Below are positions 7,256 to 16,208 of a stretch of 64,000 bases of DNA, in pieces. The number at the start of each line of letters is the position of its first letter. Positions within the stretch are counted from its first letter, which is position 1. The position numbers and the translations under genes were made by a program. The stretch is taken from positions 1,984,001 through 2,048,000 of the forward strand of contig OZ241998.1 in NCBI GenBank assembly GCA_965204655.1, written 5' to 3'. Under the pieces are notes generated by a model. The model made no database searches. It was not told where the DNA came from and saw only the letters and a program-made list of their open reading frames with translations. The DNA is from CATQHL01 sp965204655 (GTDB lineage: Bacteria > Actinomycetota > Acidimicrobiia > Acidimicrobiales > CATQHL01).

Positions 7256-9627
7256 CTGCCGACCACACAACCGCCTCCCAGACCCTTTCGACGCCCCCGG
7301 AAATCGGGGGGATCGGACACAGCGTCCCCAGACAGGAGGACGCCCGCCTCATTGAAGGCCAGGGCAACTTCCTAGACGACATCTCCCTGCCGGGAATGCT
7401 CTACATGGCCATCCACCGCTCCCCGCTGGCGCACGCCCGCATCCGGGGGATTGACACTTCCGCCGCGGCTGCCGTCGCCGGCGTAGTGGCGGTGGTCACC
7501 GGCGATCTCATGGCACAGCACAACTTGGCTTGGATGCCCACCCTCTCCGGCGACACGCAAGCCGTCCTCGCCACCGACAAGGTGCGTTACCAGGGGCAGG
7601 AAGTTGCCGCCGTGATCGCCTCCGACCCGTACACCGCCGCTGACGCCGCTGCGCTGATAGAGGTGGACTACGAGATGCTGCCCGCCGTGACCGGCCCTCA
7701 GCAGGCGTTGGACTCCGACGCCCCGCTCATCCGCGACGAGAAGGAAGGGCAGACCAACAACCTCGTCTACACCTGGGAGTCCGGCGACGCCGGCGCCACC
7801 GAGGCGGCCTTCGCCCAGGCCGACCGGGTGGTCACCCTGGAGACTCACTACCCTCGCTCCCACCCTGCCCCGCTGGAAACCTGCGGCATCGTGGCGGACG
7901 TCAACTCCGTGACCGGCCAGGCCACGATCTACATGACTTCGCAGGCGCCGCACGCCCACCGCACGCTCTTCGCCCTAGTGGCTGGGCTGCCGGAGCAGAA
8001 CATCCGAATCATCTCGCCCGACATTGGCGGAGGCTTCGGTAACAAGGTGCCCATTTACCCGGGCTACGTGGTTGCGACCGCTGCGTCTCTGCTGCTCGGT
8101 ACGCCGGTGAAGTGGATCGAGTCGCGCACCGACAACCTCATCTCCACGGGGTTCGGACGCGACTATCACATGCGGGGCGAGTTGGCGCTTTCCTCCGAAG
8201 GGCGCATCCTAGCCCTCCGGGCGGACGTGCTCTCTGACCAGGGGGCGTTCTACTCCGACGCTCAGCCGTCCAACTTCCGGGCGGGGTTGTTCCACGTGGT
8301 CACGGGCTCCTACGACTTCCCAGCAGCCCACGTGACCTGCCGCGGTGCGTTCACCAACAAAGCCCCGGGCGGGGTGGCTTACCGCTGCTCCTTCCGCATC
8401 ACTGAGGCTTCCTACCTCATTGAGCGGCTAGTTCAGAACGCGGCGTATGAGATCGGCGAAGACCCCGCCGACTTCCGTCTCAAGAACTTCATCAAGCCCG
8501 AGCAGTTCCCGTACACCACCCCCACCGGTTTCACCTACGATTCCGGTGACTATCCCACGGCCCTGCGCAAGGCAATGGACGAAGTGGGTTACCAGGCGCT
8601 GCGAGCCGAACAGGCGGAGGCTAGGCGGGAGGGGCGTCTGCTCGGTATAGGCATCGCCCATTTCACCGAGGCGGTAGGCGCCGGCCCCTCGCGCACCTAC
8701 GACATAGCAGGGTTGAAGATGTTCGACTCAGCCGAACTGCGCGTACATCCCACCGGCAAGGCCATCCTGAAACTCGGCGTGAAGACGCAAGGACAGGGAC
8801 ACGAGACCACCTTCGCTCAGATCGTGGCCAACGAACTCGGCATACCCGTGACCGACATCAAGGTGGTGCACGGCGACACCGACCACACACCCTACGGTTT
8901 GGGTACGTACGCCTCGCGTTCCACCCCGACCGGAGGTGCAGCCACGGCGATGATTTCCCGCAAACTCGCCGGCAAGGCCCGCACGATTGCGGCGCATTTG
9001 CTGGAGGCGTCCGAGGCGGATCTTGACTTTTCTGCCGGCGTCTTCTCCGTGCGCGGCACACCCGACCGCAATGTCACCATTCAGGACGTTGCGTTCGCCG
9101 CCTACACCAACATGCCCGAGGGTTTGGAACACGGGTTGGAGGGTAGTTACTACTACGACCCGCCTAATCTCACCTACCCCTACGGCAGCTACATCGTGGT
9201 TGTTGAAGTAGACCCCGAGACGGGCGTTTGGAAGGTAGATCGCATGGTGGCGCTAGATGACTGCGGGGTGCGGATCAACCCCATGATCGTGGAAGGGCAG
9301 ATACAGGGAGGCCTCACCGAGGGCTTCGCCAAGTCGTCTATGCAGTGGATCACTTTTGACGACGAGGGCAACTGCATCGGATCTAACTTCATGGACTACC
9401 TCGTGCCTACGGCGTGGGAAACGCCTCGTTTTGAACTGCTAGAGACGTGCGTGCCCTCCCCGCACCATCCCATCGGGGCGAAAGGCGTGGGGGAGTCGGC
9501 CACCGTGGGATCGCCCGCGGCGTACGTGAACGCAGTGATCGACGCCCTAGAGCACCTGGGCGTGCGGAACATTGATATGCCAGTGCTGCCGGATCGCGTG
9601 TGGGAGGCGCTGCAGTCGGCTTCTTAA
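7252..9627 (+). CDS. coxL: Form I aerobic CO dehydrogenase, large molybdenum subunit
   Basis: A 791-aa molybdopterin-cytosine-dinucleotide subunit. The active-site loop reads AYRCSFR, the signature of form I CoxL, whose Cys binds the Mo-Cu centre; form II homologues have AYRGAGR instead. Other family features are IGGGFGNKV, DDCGVRINPMIVEGQIQGG and GAKGVGESATVGSPAA with the catalytic Glu. The frame can be extended upstream inside coxS, but ATG 7252, overlapping the coxS stop in ATGA, is the natural start. With coxMS this should oxidise CO to CO2, giving electrons to respiration; form I status makes genuine CO oxidation likely. Molybdenum may come from the mod transporter at 37.9-40.9 kb. Confidence 0.96.
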   Translation: MTADHTTASQTLSTPPEIGGIGHSVPRQEDARLIEGQGNFLDDISLPGMLYMAIHRSPLAHARIRGIDTSAAAAVAGVVAVVTGDLMAQHNLAWMPTLSGDTQAVLATDKVRYQGQEVAAVIASDPYTAADAAALIEVDYEMLPAVTGPQQALDSDAPLIRDEKEGQTNNLVYTWESGDAGATEAAFAQADRVVTLETHYPRSHPAPLETCGIVADVNSVTGQATIYMTSQAPHAHRTLFALVAGLPEQNIRIISPDIGGGFGNKVPIYPGYVVATAASLLLGTPVKWIESRTDNLISTGFGRDYHMRGELALSSEGRILALRADVLSDQGAFYSDAQPSNFRAGLFHVVTGSYDFPAAHVTCRGAFTNKAPGGVAYRCSFRITEASYLIERLVQNAAYEIGEDPADFRLKNFIKPEQFPYTTPTGFTYDSGDYPTALRKAMDEVGYQALRAEQAEARREGRLLGIGIAHFTEAVGAGPSRTYDIAGLKMFDSAELRVHPTGKAILKLGVKTQGQGHETTFAQIVANELGIPVTDIKVVHGDTDHTPYGLGTYASRSTPTGGAATAMISRKLAGKARTIAAHLLEASEADLDFSAGVFSVRGTPDRNVTIQDVAFAAYTNMPEGLEHGLEGSYYYDPPNLTYPYGSYIVVVEVDPETGVWKVDRMVALDDCGVRINPMIVEGQIQGGLTEGFAKSSMQWITFDDEGNCIGSNFMDYLVPTAWETPRFELLETCVPSPHHPIGAKGVGESATVGSPAAYVNAVIDALEHLGVRNIDMPVLPDRVWEALQSAS

Positions 9628-9659
9628 CCAGACGCCCGCTCGGGCGTTGGGCCTAGCCC

Positions 9660-10682
9660 GTGAGCGTCTCTGTGCTGGCCGAAGCAACGGCTTTGGCCGA
9701 AGCCCGCACCCCGTTCGTGCTAGCCACAGTGGTCTGGCGTCGGGGGCCGTCTTCTGGTCAGCAGGGCTCAAAAGCGGTCATCCTCGCCGACGGCACAGTG
9801 CGGGGATGGCTGGGCGGCGCTTGTGCGGAGCCCACCGTGGTGCTGCAGGCCCGCGAAGCTCTGTTGGACGGACAACCCAGATTGCTGATGCTGGGCGAGC
9901 GGGAAGGCGCTGGCAGCGGCGGCGCTAAAGGCGCTGACGCTGACACCAAGGGCGCTGACGGCGGCGGCGCTGACACCAAGGACGCTGGCGGCGTACACTC
10001 CGTGCCCATGGCGTGCGAAAACGACGGGGCTCTGGAGGTTTACCTGGAGCCCGTGCCTCCCTGTCCGCAACTCGTCGTCGTGGGGCGCTCGCCCGCTGTT
10101 CACGCCCTGGCGCTGATGGGGCAGGCGCTGGAGTGGGAGGTGGTGGTGATCGACGAGGGCGGCAAACCCGACGAACATCCCGTCCCGGCTCTGGTGCGAA
10201 CCACCCTGGACTTCTCTGATTTGGGAGTGGGCGTCTCCTCAGCTGTGGTTGTCGCCACCCAAGGACACTACGACGACTTGGCGCTGGAGGCGGCGCTGGA
10301 AACGGAAGCTTCCTACGTGGGCTTGGTGGCCGCCCCCAAGCGCGCCGCCGCTGTGCGGGAGCGCCTGGCAGACAGGGGCGTGCCGCCCGATCAACTGACC
10401 CGCATCAACGCCCCCGCCGGGCTGGACTTAGGGCGCCTGAGCAACCGAGAACTGGCCGTCTCAATACTGGCCGATCTCGTTGCGCTCCGGGCGTCGGGGC
10501 GTCTAACTCTCGGCTCAGTTCCGGCTGAAGGCGAGACGTCGGTTGACCCCATGTGCGGCATGACCGTCCTGGTCGCCGACGCCAAGTACTTCTCAGTGGA
10601 CGCCGCCGGCGAAAAGGTCTGGTTCTGTGCGCCTGGCTGCAAGCAGACCTTTGACGCTAGGGCGGTGAACGCCGCGGGTTGA
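9660..10682 (+). CDS. XdhC/CoxF-family molybdoenzyme maturation protein with C-terminal YHS domain
   Basis: A 340-aa protein starting at GTG 9660, 32 bp after coxL. The XdhC/CoxI domain is at the N-terminus (VLATVVWRRGPSSGQQGSKAV, GWLGGACAEP), followed by the Rossmann domain (LVVVGRSPAVHALALMG, YVGLVAAPKRAAAVRERL). XdhC proteins bring the sulfurated Mo cofactor to the apoenzyme; CoxF-type proteins mature the Mo-Cu site. The last ~45 residues form a YHS domain (DPMCGMTV...WFCAPGCKQTF), a Cys-rich metal-binding module, perhaps connected with copper delivery. Between the domains is a Gly/Ala/Asp-rich tract with GADTK-type repeats, probably a flexible linker. Confidence 0.85.
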   Translation: MSVSVLAEATALAEARTPFVLATVVWRRGPSSGQQGSKAVILADGTVRGWLGGACAEPTVVLQAREALLDGQPRLLMLGEREGAGSGGAKGADADTKGADGGGADTKDAGGVHSVPMACENDGALEVYLEPVPPCPQLVVVGRSPAVHALALMGQALEWEVVVIDEGGKPDEHPVPALVRTTLDFSDLGVGVSSAVVVATQGHYDDLALEAALETEASYVGLVAAPKRAAAVRERLADRGVPPDQLTRINAPAGLDLGRLSNRELAVSILADLVALRASGRLTLGSVPAEGETSVDPMCGMTVLVADAKYFSVDAAGEKVWFCAPGCKQTFDARAVNAAG

Positions 10683-10805
10683 AGCGCCAAGCCCCTCTGC
10701 ATCATTGTCAACAGACCCCAGTTTTTAATACTGGTCCGGCGAGCCGCTGCGGGTTGAAGCGGTAAGCCCCGATCGAGCCGTCCGCTCGATCCTCCCGTTT
10801 GAGGT

Positions 10806-11231
10806 CTACGCCCCCAGCCGCGCCCGCGCCGATGCGCTGCGCTCTAGGAGGTGAGGCGGCACCAGCGCCCGCAGTCGGGTGGCCGGGCTGTCGTCGTCTC
10901 CTCCGTCTGCTGGGGAGCTTTGCTCGTCTGTCGCCGCAGCGGCTGGGCTTGCGGCTGCGAGTGCGGCCGCTTCCGCCTCGGCTTCACGCTTGGCCTTGGC
11001 CTTTTGATAGAACTTCCAGTCCGCCGGTCGCACGAGTTGGTCTTCGTCCAGCGAGCCGATCTTCACTCCGTTCTCAAAAAATACCCAGTACCTGCGCCAA
11101 GTGAACCCGTTCACCAACTTCACCTTTCCGCGGGTGCGGGCAGGCACCCCTGGCAAGTCCTGGGTAGACAGAACGATCTCGTTTCTTGTGAAAGGTCGTT
11201 CGAGCGTGCTACCGGCTCTGCGCCAGCCCAT
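10806..11231 (-). CDS. Conserved actinobacterial-type small protein of unknown function
   Basis: About 141 aa. The N-terminal part (ERPFTRNEIVLSTQDLPGVPARTRGKVKLVNGFTW) reads like a small beta-barrel with GKVKLVNGF and NGVKIGSLDEDQLVRP. The C-terminus is an Ala/Glu-rich helix followed by an acidic tail and a basic end (RLRALVPPHLLERS). The start is uncertain: ATG 11231 has GGGAG 6 nt upstream, while the frame continues to ATG 11324, which overlaps the opposite ATG 11323 in a CCATGG palindrome. I do not know a function. Confidence 0.65.
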   Translation of the reverse strand: MGWRRAGSTLERPFTRNEIVLSTQDLPGVPARTRGKVKLVNGFTWRRYWVFFENGVKIGSLDEDQLVRPADWKFYQKAKAKREAEAEAAALAAASPAAAATDEQSSPADGGDDDSPATRLRALVPPHLLERSASARARLGA

Positions 11232-11322
11232 TTTCATCTCCCGTGAGTTGACTTGGATTTGCTTTAGGTCGGTCTTCGGTATTTGCTGCGTGTGACACTC
11301 CGAAACAACATACCGTATCGCC

Positions 11323-11721
11323 ATGGCTTGGCGACCTGACGAACTCCCCGCCGCGGCTCTGGACTTCCTGGCCGAGCGGCACTTGGCTGCGCTGAGCATC
11401 CCCCGGCCCGGGAAGCCGCCCCACGTGACGCCCGTGGGTTTCACCTGGGATGCCTCCGCTGGGCTGGCTCGCATCATCACGTTCGCCGGGGCGGTCAAGG
11501 TGCGCTTGCTTGAGGGCGCATCTGGTGCGCTCGTGGCGATCAACCAGGTGGACGGGGGACGCTGGCTGACCCTGGAGGGTTCCGCCGTGGTGACCGCCGA
11601 CCCGCTGCGCTGCGCCGAAGGCGAGAGACGTTACGCCCAGCGCTACCGCCCGCCCAGCAACCGAGGCTCCGACCGCAGGGTGATAGAGGTGTCGGTCGAC
11701 CGCATAGTGGGGCGGGCCTAG
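11323..11721 (+). CDS. PPOX-class (pyridoxamine 5'-phosphate oxidase fold) F420/FMN-dependent protein
   Basis: This 132-aa protein has the split-barrel flavin/F420 fold seen in Rv1155-type proteins: LAERHLAALSIPRPGKPPHVTPVGF, an IITFAGAVKVRLLE strand pair, VAINQVDGGRWLTLEGSAVV, and RYRPPSNRGSDRRVIEVSVDRI. Members reduce or bind small hydrophobic substrates with F420H2 or FMN; the substrate here is unknown. It is divergent from the minus-strand conserved protein, whose upstream frame start overlaps this ATG, so a shared bidirectional promoter is likely. Confidence 0.75.
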   Translation: MAWRPDELPAAALDFLAERHLAALSIPRPGKPPHVTPVGFTWDASAGLARIITFAGAVKVRLLEGASGALVAINQVDGGRWLTLEGSAVVTADPLRCAEGERRYAQRYRPPSNRGSDRRVIEVSVDRIVGRA

Positions 11722-11830
11722 GGGGCGGCGGAGCACCCGATGACGGGGAGCGGGGGGTGCGCTTAGGGGGACGTATGAACAGAGGAGCGGAGCGCCCGGG
11801 GGGGCGGGGGCGCTGCTTCCTGAGGGACGG

Positions 11831-12607
11831 CTAGACGCCGTAGCCCCCGTCTACGTCTAAGTACTGACCGGTTACGTAGCGCGCTCTGTCGGAGGCTAGG
11901 AAGCAGACTGCCTCGGCTATGTCCTCCGCCGCCCCGAATCTGCCCAGGGCTATGTTGCTCAGAGCGATCTCCTGGGCGCGCTCGTTGAGTTCGCCGGAGG
12001 CCATGAGCACCTCGGCCATACCGTCGGCCATCAGCCCCGGGCCTACGCAGTTCGCCCGCACTCCGTAGCGCCCCTCCTCTCTTGCCACCGCTCGAACCAG
12101 GGCTTCAACAGCCCCTTTCGGCGCCGAGGAGAGGGCGTCTCGTTTGGGAAACCTTCTATTTGCGCAGGTCGTGACCGCCACGAGGCTGCCCGCTGCCACC
12201 CGCAGGTGGCCGAGCGATGCGTGCAGAAGGTTGTAGAAGGCCAGGATGTCGTTGCCGCACTGTTCCCAGAACCGCTCCGGCGGCACGTTGGAGACATACT
12301 CCATCGGCACGTGCGGCCCCGAGGCGTAGACAACAGTGTGCAGCCCTCCGTCTGCCGCTGCTCCCTCCACTGCCTGTTTCACGGCCTCAGAGTCGGAGAG
12401 GTCTAGCTGCAGCGCCCGAGCCTGCCCCCCTGCTGCAGTCACCTCTGCCCCTAGCGCCTCAGCGGCAGCCTCGTTGGAGCGGTAGGTGAATACCACATCT
12501 GCGCCCCGTTCGGCCATCAGACGACAAATCGCCGCCCCCAATCCACCAGAGCCCCCCGTAACCAGAACTACGCCATCCTTAGTCAAAAAATCACTCACAA
12601 AACCCAT
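11831..12607 (-). CDS. SDR-family oxidoreductase lacking the canonical catalytic Tyr
   Basis: A 258-aa SDR with GGSGGLGAA (cofactor binding), VVYASGPH and a C-terminal DRARYVTGQYLDVDGGYGV that is typical of FabG-like enzymes. Where YxxxK should be, the sequence reads SSAPK within DALSSAPKGAVEAL, so Lys is kept but Tyr is replaced by Ser. The upstream Ser region is TTCANRRF rather than SSxxG. It may be an inactive or divergent SDR, or use another acid/base. It lies 21 bp downstream of the DNA methyltransferase gene on the same strand, but a shared function is not obvious. Confidence 0.8.
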   Translation of the reverse strand: MGFVSDFLTKDGVVLVTGGSGGLGAAICRLMAERGADVVFTYRSNEAAAEALGAEVTAAGGQARALQLDLSDSEAVKQAVEGAAADGGLHTVVYASGPHVPMEYVSNVPPERFWEQCGNDILAFYNLLHASLGHLRVAAGSLVAVTTCANRRFPKRDALSSAPKGAVEALVRAVAREEGRYGVRANCVGPGLMADGMAEVLMASGELNERAQEIALSNIALGRFGAAEDIAEAVCFLASDRARYVTGQYLDVDGGYGV

Positions 12608-12628
12608 CCCGTTCCGTTATGAGAACCA

Positions 12629-13372
12629 CTACGCCAGAATATCTCCACCGAGGAAGTTCCGTCCGCGCTGGCGAGCAGCTTCCATCACGCTGAACGATCC
12701 AGCAGCCGGATCGACCACGATGTCGCCCGCCTGCGTGACTGCCGCGATCAGTTCGCCCTGCAAGTTAATGGGCTTGCAGTGCGGGGCGTGCTTGCCGTTG
12801 GTGGTCTTCTCCTTCCAGATGTCGGGAATGGTGTGGATGCTCCACACGCCTTTGGCGCGGCGCGGGGCCTTCTGCAACACGACAAGATGCTCGCTGGTGC
12901 GGCGGGTGCGGTAGCCCATTCCCATCCTCTCCTTGTGCCAAGTCACCAGATCGACCACTTCCAGGCTAGTGCCGTTGAGCCAGCGTGTAAACCCCTCGCA
13001 GAGGTGGAATTTGTCCATCCACAAGAACAGGTGCCCCGACCTGATCAGTACGCGGCTCAGTTCGCTCACTATCGCCCCGATGACTTCCTCGGTCATCTGC
13101 GGCAGATCACAGCGGGCCTTGCTGCGCCCTTTGCCCTCGTTGCCGTAGGCCAGTTTGTCGAGCACTCCGCGATATTGCGGGTCCAAGAACGCCGCGGGGA
13201 TGCTGGCCTCGGGGATGCCACCTAGCAGTTCCAGCGCGTCCATCGTCAGACGCTCGTTGAGCCGATGCGTTGGGGGCAGGTCAATGTCGGGCGCCTCAAT
13301 GGTGCGCTCACCTGAGAACACCGAATCGGGCGAGCCCTCAACAGACGGGATTATCTTCTGTGGACAGGTCAT
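12629..13372 (-). CDS. DNA methyltransferase, beta-class (N4-cytosine/N6-adenine)
   Basis: A 247-aa Rossmann methyltransferase. Motif IV is FLDPQYR (a DPPY variant with Gln) and motif I, C-terminal to it, is VDPAAGSFSVMEAA, the order of beta-class enzymes. RNFLGGDI closes the fold. The target recognition region (WHKERMGMGYRTRRTSEHLVVLQKAP) lies between them. No restriction endonuclease is visible beside it, so it is an orphan modification gene or part of a system whose nuclease is elsewhere. Together with the D12-class methyltransferase upstream it could be a two-methylase unit. Confidence 0.85.
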   Translation of the reverse strand: MTCPQKIIPSVEGSPDSVFSGERTIEAPDIDLPPTHRLNERLTMDALELLGGIPEASIPAAFLDPQYRGVLDKLAYGNEGKGRSKARCDLPQMTEEVIGAIVSELSRVLIRSGHLFLWMDKFHLCEGFTRWLNGTSLEVVDLVTWHKERMGMGYRTRRTSEHLVVLQKAPRRAKGVWSIHTIPDIWKEKTTNGKHAPHCKPINLQGELIAAVTQAGDIVVDPAAGSFSVMEAARQRGRNFLGGDILA

Positions 13373-13550
13373 GCAATCAACTCCTCAGATATTCTCCCAG
13401 CGCTGTGTGACACAGCGTGATGCTCATTTGGTTTGGCCACTATTATTGACTTCTCCGCCAATTGGTTTTGCAGGATCGTCTTTATTGACATGTCCCGCTT
13501 GTTTCTTTAATGAGGATCTGCCGAATTCATGCTTTTATATCTGCCTGATT

Positions 13551-14615
13551 TCATAATAAAACATCTTTTATTATCAGTAGTTCGTGAGACTTTTTAACAT
13601 ACTGATTGACACCGTTTTCTATTCTGTTTTTTCCTATGCGTGTTTCTCCTTGTCCAAGAGTGTATTGCCATTCAACTTCCACTATGCGGAAGTCTGAATA
13701 CCAACTTCGTATTTGTTCGCAGTCGTTGTAAGAGAGTATGAAGCCACCTTGATGTTCGTGCAGAAGGTCTCGTAACAGTTTGTGCTTGAACCCATTGTGG
13801 TGTACTGGAAAATTCCTTTGCGGATATATCCCTCGGAACATTTGACTGTCGCCGTCTAGATAGTACGGGGGGTCGCAGTACAGGAAGTCGGTCTTATTTT
13901 TGGGTATAGATTCTTCAAATGAGCCACACGAGACTCTCAGGTTGGGACAGCGGAAGTTACGTACTTTGCCCAACAGACGTTCAAATCTAGCAGTTTCTTC
14001 ATATATCTTTGACATCCAGCCTAAGAATCCCGGGCCATAACTTAGGTTGTGATTGAACCAATAGTGCGCTGCTAGGCCTATTTTGTCTTTAATTGGAACG
14101 GAGTTATCCCAATGTGCGCGTAAGCTCTTTTTGACCAGTGAATAAGTTGATTTATCCGGCTTCCAGTCGGCAATTCGGTCTGCCAAAATGTCTGGTTCCG
14201 ATAGTTGAACTTCCCAATAGTTCGTCAAAATATCGAACACATCGTATCCCTGCACTTGAATGTCAAGTTCGTTTGCGCATGCAATCTCTACCGAGCCCCC
14301 TCCAAAAAACGGGGACACTATTCGGCTGACGTTCCTTGGCAAATTTTCAATAATGTGACCAACTGCCAAGCTCTTCCCACCCGCATAACGGAGAGGAAGA
14401 CCGTTGTAGCGGCTGTAGCGATAACGTCCTTGACTTTTAAGTCGCGCCAAGAACTCATCATGGGCACATCCCGCATCCTCGCTACTTAGTTTCGCTGTCG
14501 GAGGAAACTTATTTGCAGCGTCTTTACACATCGCCGCTGAGGGAGGGGAGGAGAGTTCGGCCTTGACCGCCGACACCGCTAGGCCTGCTGGACTTCCGCT
14601 TAGGCTTTGTTCCAC
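13551..14615 (-). CDS. D12-class (Dam/DpnIIA-like) N6-adenine DNA methyltransferase
   Basis: About 354 aa from a GTG start. Motif X is LPLRYAGGKSLAVGHI, motif I VSPFFGGGSVEIA and motif IV FLYCDPPYY, all in the alpha-class order; the C-terminus carries FILSYNDCEQIRSWY. It methylates adenine at N6 in a short target. The first ~70 residues are outside the domain and the true start may be further in (ATG 14531, MCKDAANKF). The gene and its flanks are markedly AT-richer than the neighbours, suggesting recent acquisition. No cognate nuclease is visible in the flanking 180- or 250-bp gaps. Confidence 0.88.
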   Translation of the reverse strand: MEQSLSGSPAGLAVSAVKAELSSPPSAAMCKDAANKFPPTAKLSSEDAGCAHDEFLARLKSQGRYRYSRYNGLPLRYAGGKSLAVGHIIENLPRNVSRIVSPFFGGGSVEIACANELDIQVQGYDVFDILTNYWEVQLSEPDILADRIADWKPDKSTYSLVKKSLRAHWDNSVPIKDKIGLAAHYWFNHNLSYGPGFLGWMSKIYEETARFERLLGKVRNFRCPNLRVSCGSFEESIPKNKTDFLYCDPPYYLDGDSQMFRGIYPQRNFPVHHNGFKHKLLRDLLHEHQGGFILSYNDCEQIRSWYSDFRIVEVEWQYTLGQGETRIGKNRIENGVNQYVKKSHELLIIKDVLL

Positions 14616-14868
14616 GTGAGCAAGATATTAGACGGGTGTGACAATGGTCTTGCGGTAATTCACAATGTTCTGCGGAAATTCTGTGGACAGCCTGTTGGCA
14701 GCCTTCCGACAAACGTTCCCAGCAAGCCCCTAGGTGTTTCCTTGTTTGATTAAGGATTGAGTGATTGGCTGGGCTTTGCCCCCTCAACTCTGGCGGACTT
14801 CCGACTGGCCGTTGGTCAGTTCTCTCTACCGTCCGGCATTTAAAGTCTGCGGCTTGCCAGTTTCGTAT

Positions 14869-15342
14869 TCACCCTGTGTAGGGGCGGCTGTACCTGAGCC
14901 GGACTAGCGGTATCTCTCTAGAGCAGCGCTCCTGGTACTCGGCGTAGACCGGGACTTCGGCCACCAGCATGCTCCACAGCCGCTCACGTTCCTTGCCGGT
15001 GAGCGTCTCGGACGTGCACCAGAACACCCGATCCCTGTCTCGGGTGATGACTTCAGGGTTGGCTTGGAGGTTGCGATACCAGTCGGGATGGTGTTCGGAG
15101 CCGGCGAAGGAGGCTGTGACGACCATCGTCCCTCCGTCAGGTATGTACGGCAGAAAGACGGTGTGCGGCTTGCCCGACTTGCGCCCGATGGTGCGCAGCA
15201 AGACGCCAGGCCGCCCGATAAGGGTCGACCCCACCCGACCAGCGGTCAGCTTGTAGATAGCCACATGCAGGGCAGAAATCCACGGGATCAACCAGCGGGG
15301 AGTGATGTGGGACAGGTCGGTTGTGCGCTTCCCTTTATCCAT
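14869..15342 (-). CDS. F420-dependent nitroreductase (DDN)-family protein
   Basis: About 157 aa with the deazaflavin-dependent nitroreductase pattern: RPGVLLRTIGRKSGKPHTVFLPYIPDGGTMVVTASFAGSEHHPDWYRNLQANPEV, the F420-binding split barrel. These enzymes use reduced F420, which supports an actinobacterial host. ATG 15342 is chosen because AGGGAGGTGA precedes it by about 8 nt; the longer frame to 15447 has no better signal. The physiological substrate is unknown; quinones are typical for the family. Confidence 0.85.
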   Translation of the reverse strand: MDKGKRTTDLSHITPRWLIPWISALHVAIYKLTAGRVGSTLIGRPGVLLRTIGRKSGKPHTVFLPYIPDGGTMVVTASFAGSEHHPDWYRNLQANPEVITRDRDRVFWCTSETLTGKERERLWSMLVAEVPVYAEYQERCSREIPLVRLRYSRPYTG

Positions 15343-15473
15343 TATCGGGTCACCTCCCTCCTTAGCGTAGCGTCGTGGTTGGCGGGATGTTCCGCAAGCA
15401 TATCCGTCGGCGTGAACGGCGGGCGCTTTGGCGTAGACTGGGCGCAATCACCGTGTCCCCCTCTGGAGGTCTG

Positions 15474-16208
15474 ATGGAACGCACGACGGCGGAGCAGCAC
15501 ATAACGAAGGAGCACCCAGCTTTTCAGGTCTCAGCCAGCCGGCGTATGCTCGCCCGGGCGGGATGCGAGAGTCGGGTGGCGGGGCAGGTGGCGCTGCGTG
15601 ACCCCTCAGATCGCGAGTTGTTCTGGATATCGCCCTGGGGATATTTTGATGAAACGCTGCCATCCCACGTCGTAAAGGCAGACTTCAACTTGAAGGTAGT
15701 GGAGGGCGCCTGGGATGTCTCCCCGGCGGCGGGTTTCCACGCCGAGATACTGCGCCGCCGCCCGGACGTCGGGGCGGTCATCCACACGCACTCGCACTAT
15801 GTGGAGGTGCTCAGCACCACCGGAGCGGGAGTGGGTATGTACTCTGCCGACGCCTGTCTTTTCTACGAGGAGCAGACGCACTACTTTGACGACGGCATTC
15901 GTCCCGTGGTTGACGGCGTTCGCATGGCCGACGCCCTAGGCGATCGCGGCGTCCTCTGGCTGGGCAATCACGGCGTCGTGGTTGCCGCTGACACGTTGGC
16001 TGCTGCGACGGTTCTGGCGATCACGCTCGAAACCGCTTCCCGCTGTCACTACGAAGCCCAACTCCTGGGCGGCAAGGAGATGCCGACCGCTGAAGCCGTC
16101 CGCCTTAAGGGTCTTTATCACGAGCACTTCATTCCCGCGATGTGGGAGGCTAACTGGCGGCGTCTGCCGAAGAGTGACCCGGATTTGTTTGCTCTTCTGG
16201 AGGAGTAA
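15474..16208 (+). CDS. Class II aldolase/adducin-family protein
   Basis: A 244-aa fuculose-phosphate-aldolase fold. The metal-binding HTHSHYVEVLS and the second His region WLGNHGVVVAA are intact, and the acidic residue FHAEIL precedes them. GGAGGT lies just before ATG 15474. Family members cleave sugar phosphates or decarboxylate/oxidise small polyols; the exact substrate is not predictable. The 3' end overlaps the 3' end of the opposite lipoprotein gene by 59 bp, an antiparallel coding overlap. Confidence 0.85.
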   Translation: MERTTAEQHITKEHPAFQVSASRRMLARAGCESRVAGQVALRDPSDRELFWISPWGYFDETLPSHVVKADFNLKVVEGAWDVSPAAGFHAEILRRRPDVGAVIHTHSHYVEVLSTTGAGVGMYSADACLFYEEQTHYFDDGIRPVVDGVRMADALGDRGVLWLGNHGVVVAADTLAAATVLAITLETASRCHYEAQLLGGKEMPTAEAVRLKGLYHEHFIPAMWEANWRRLPKSDPDLFALLEE

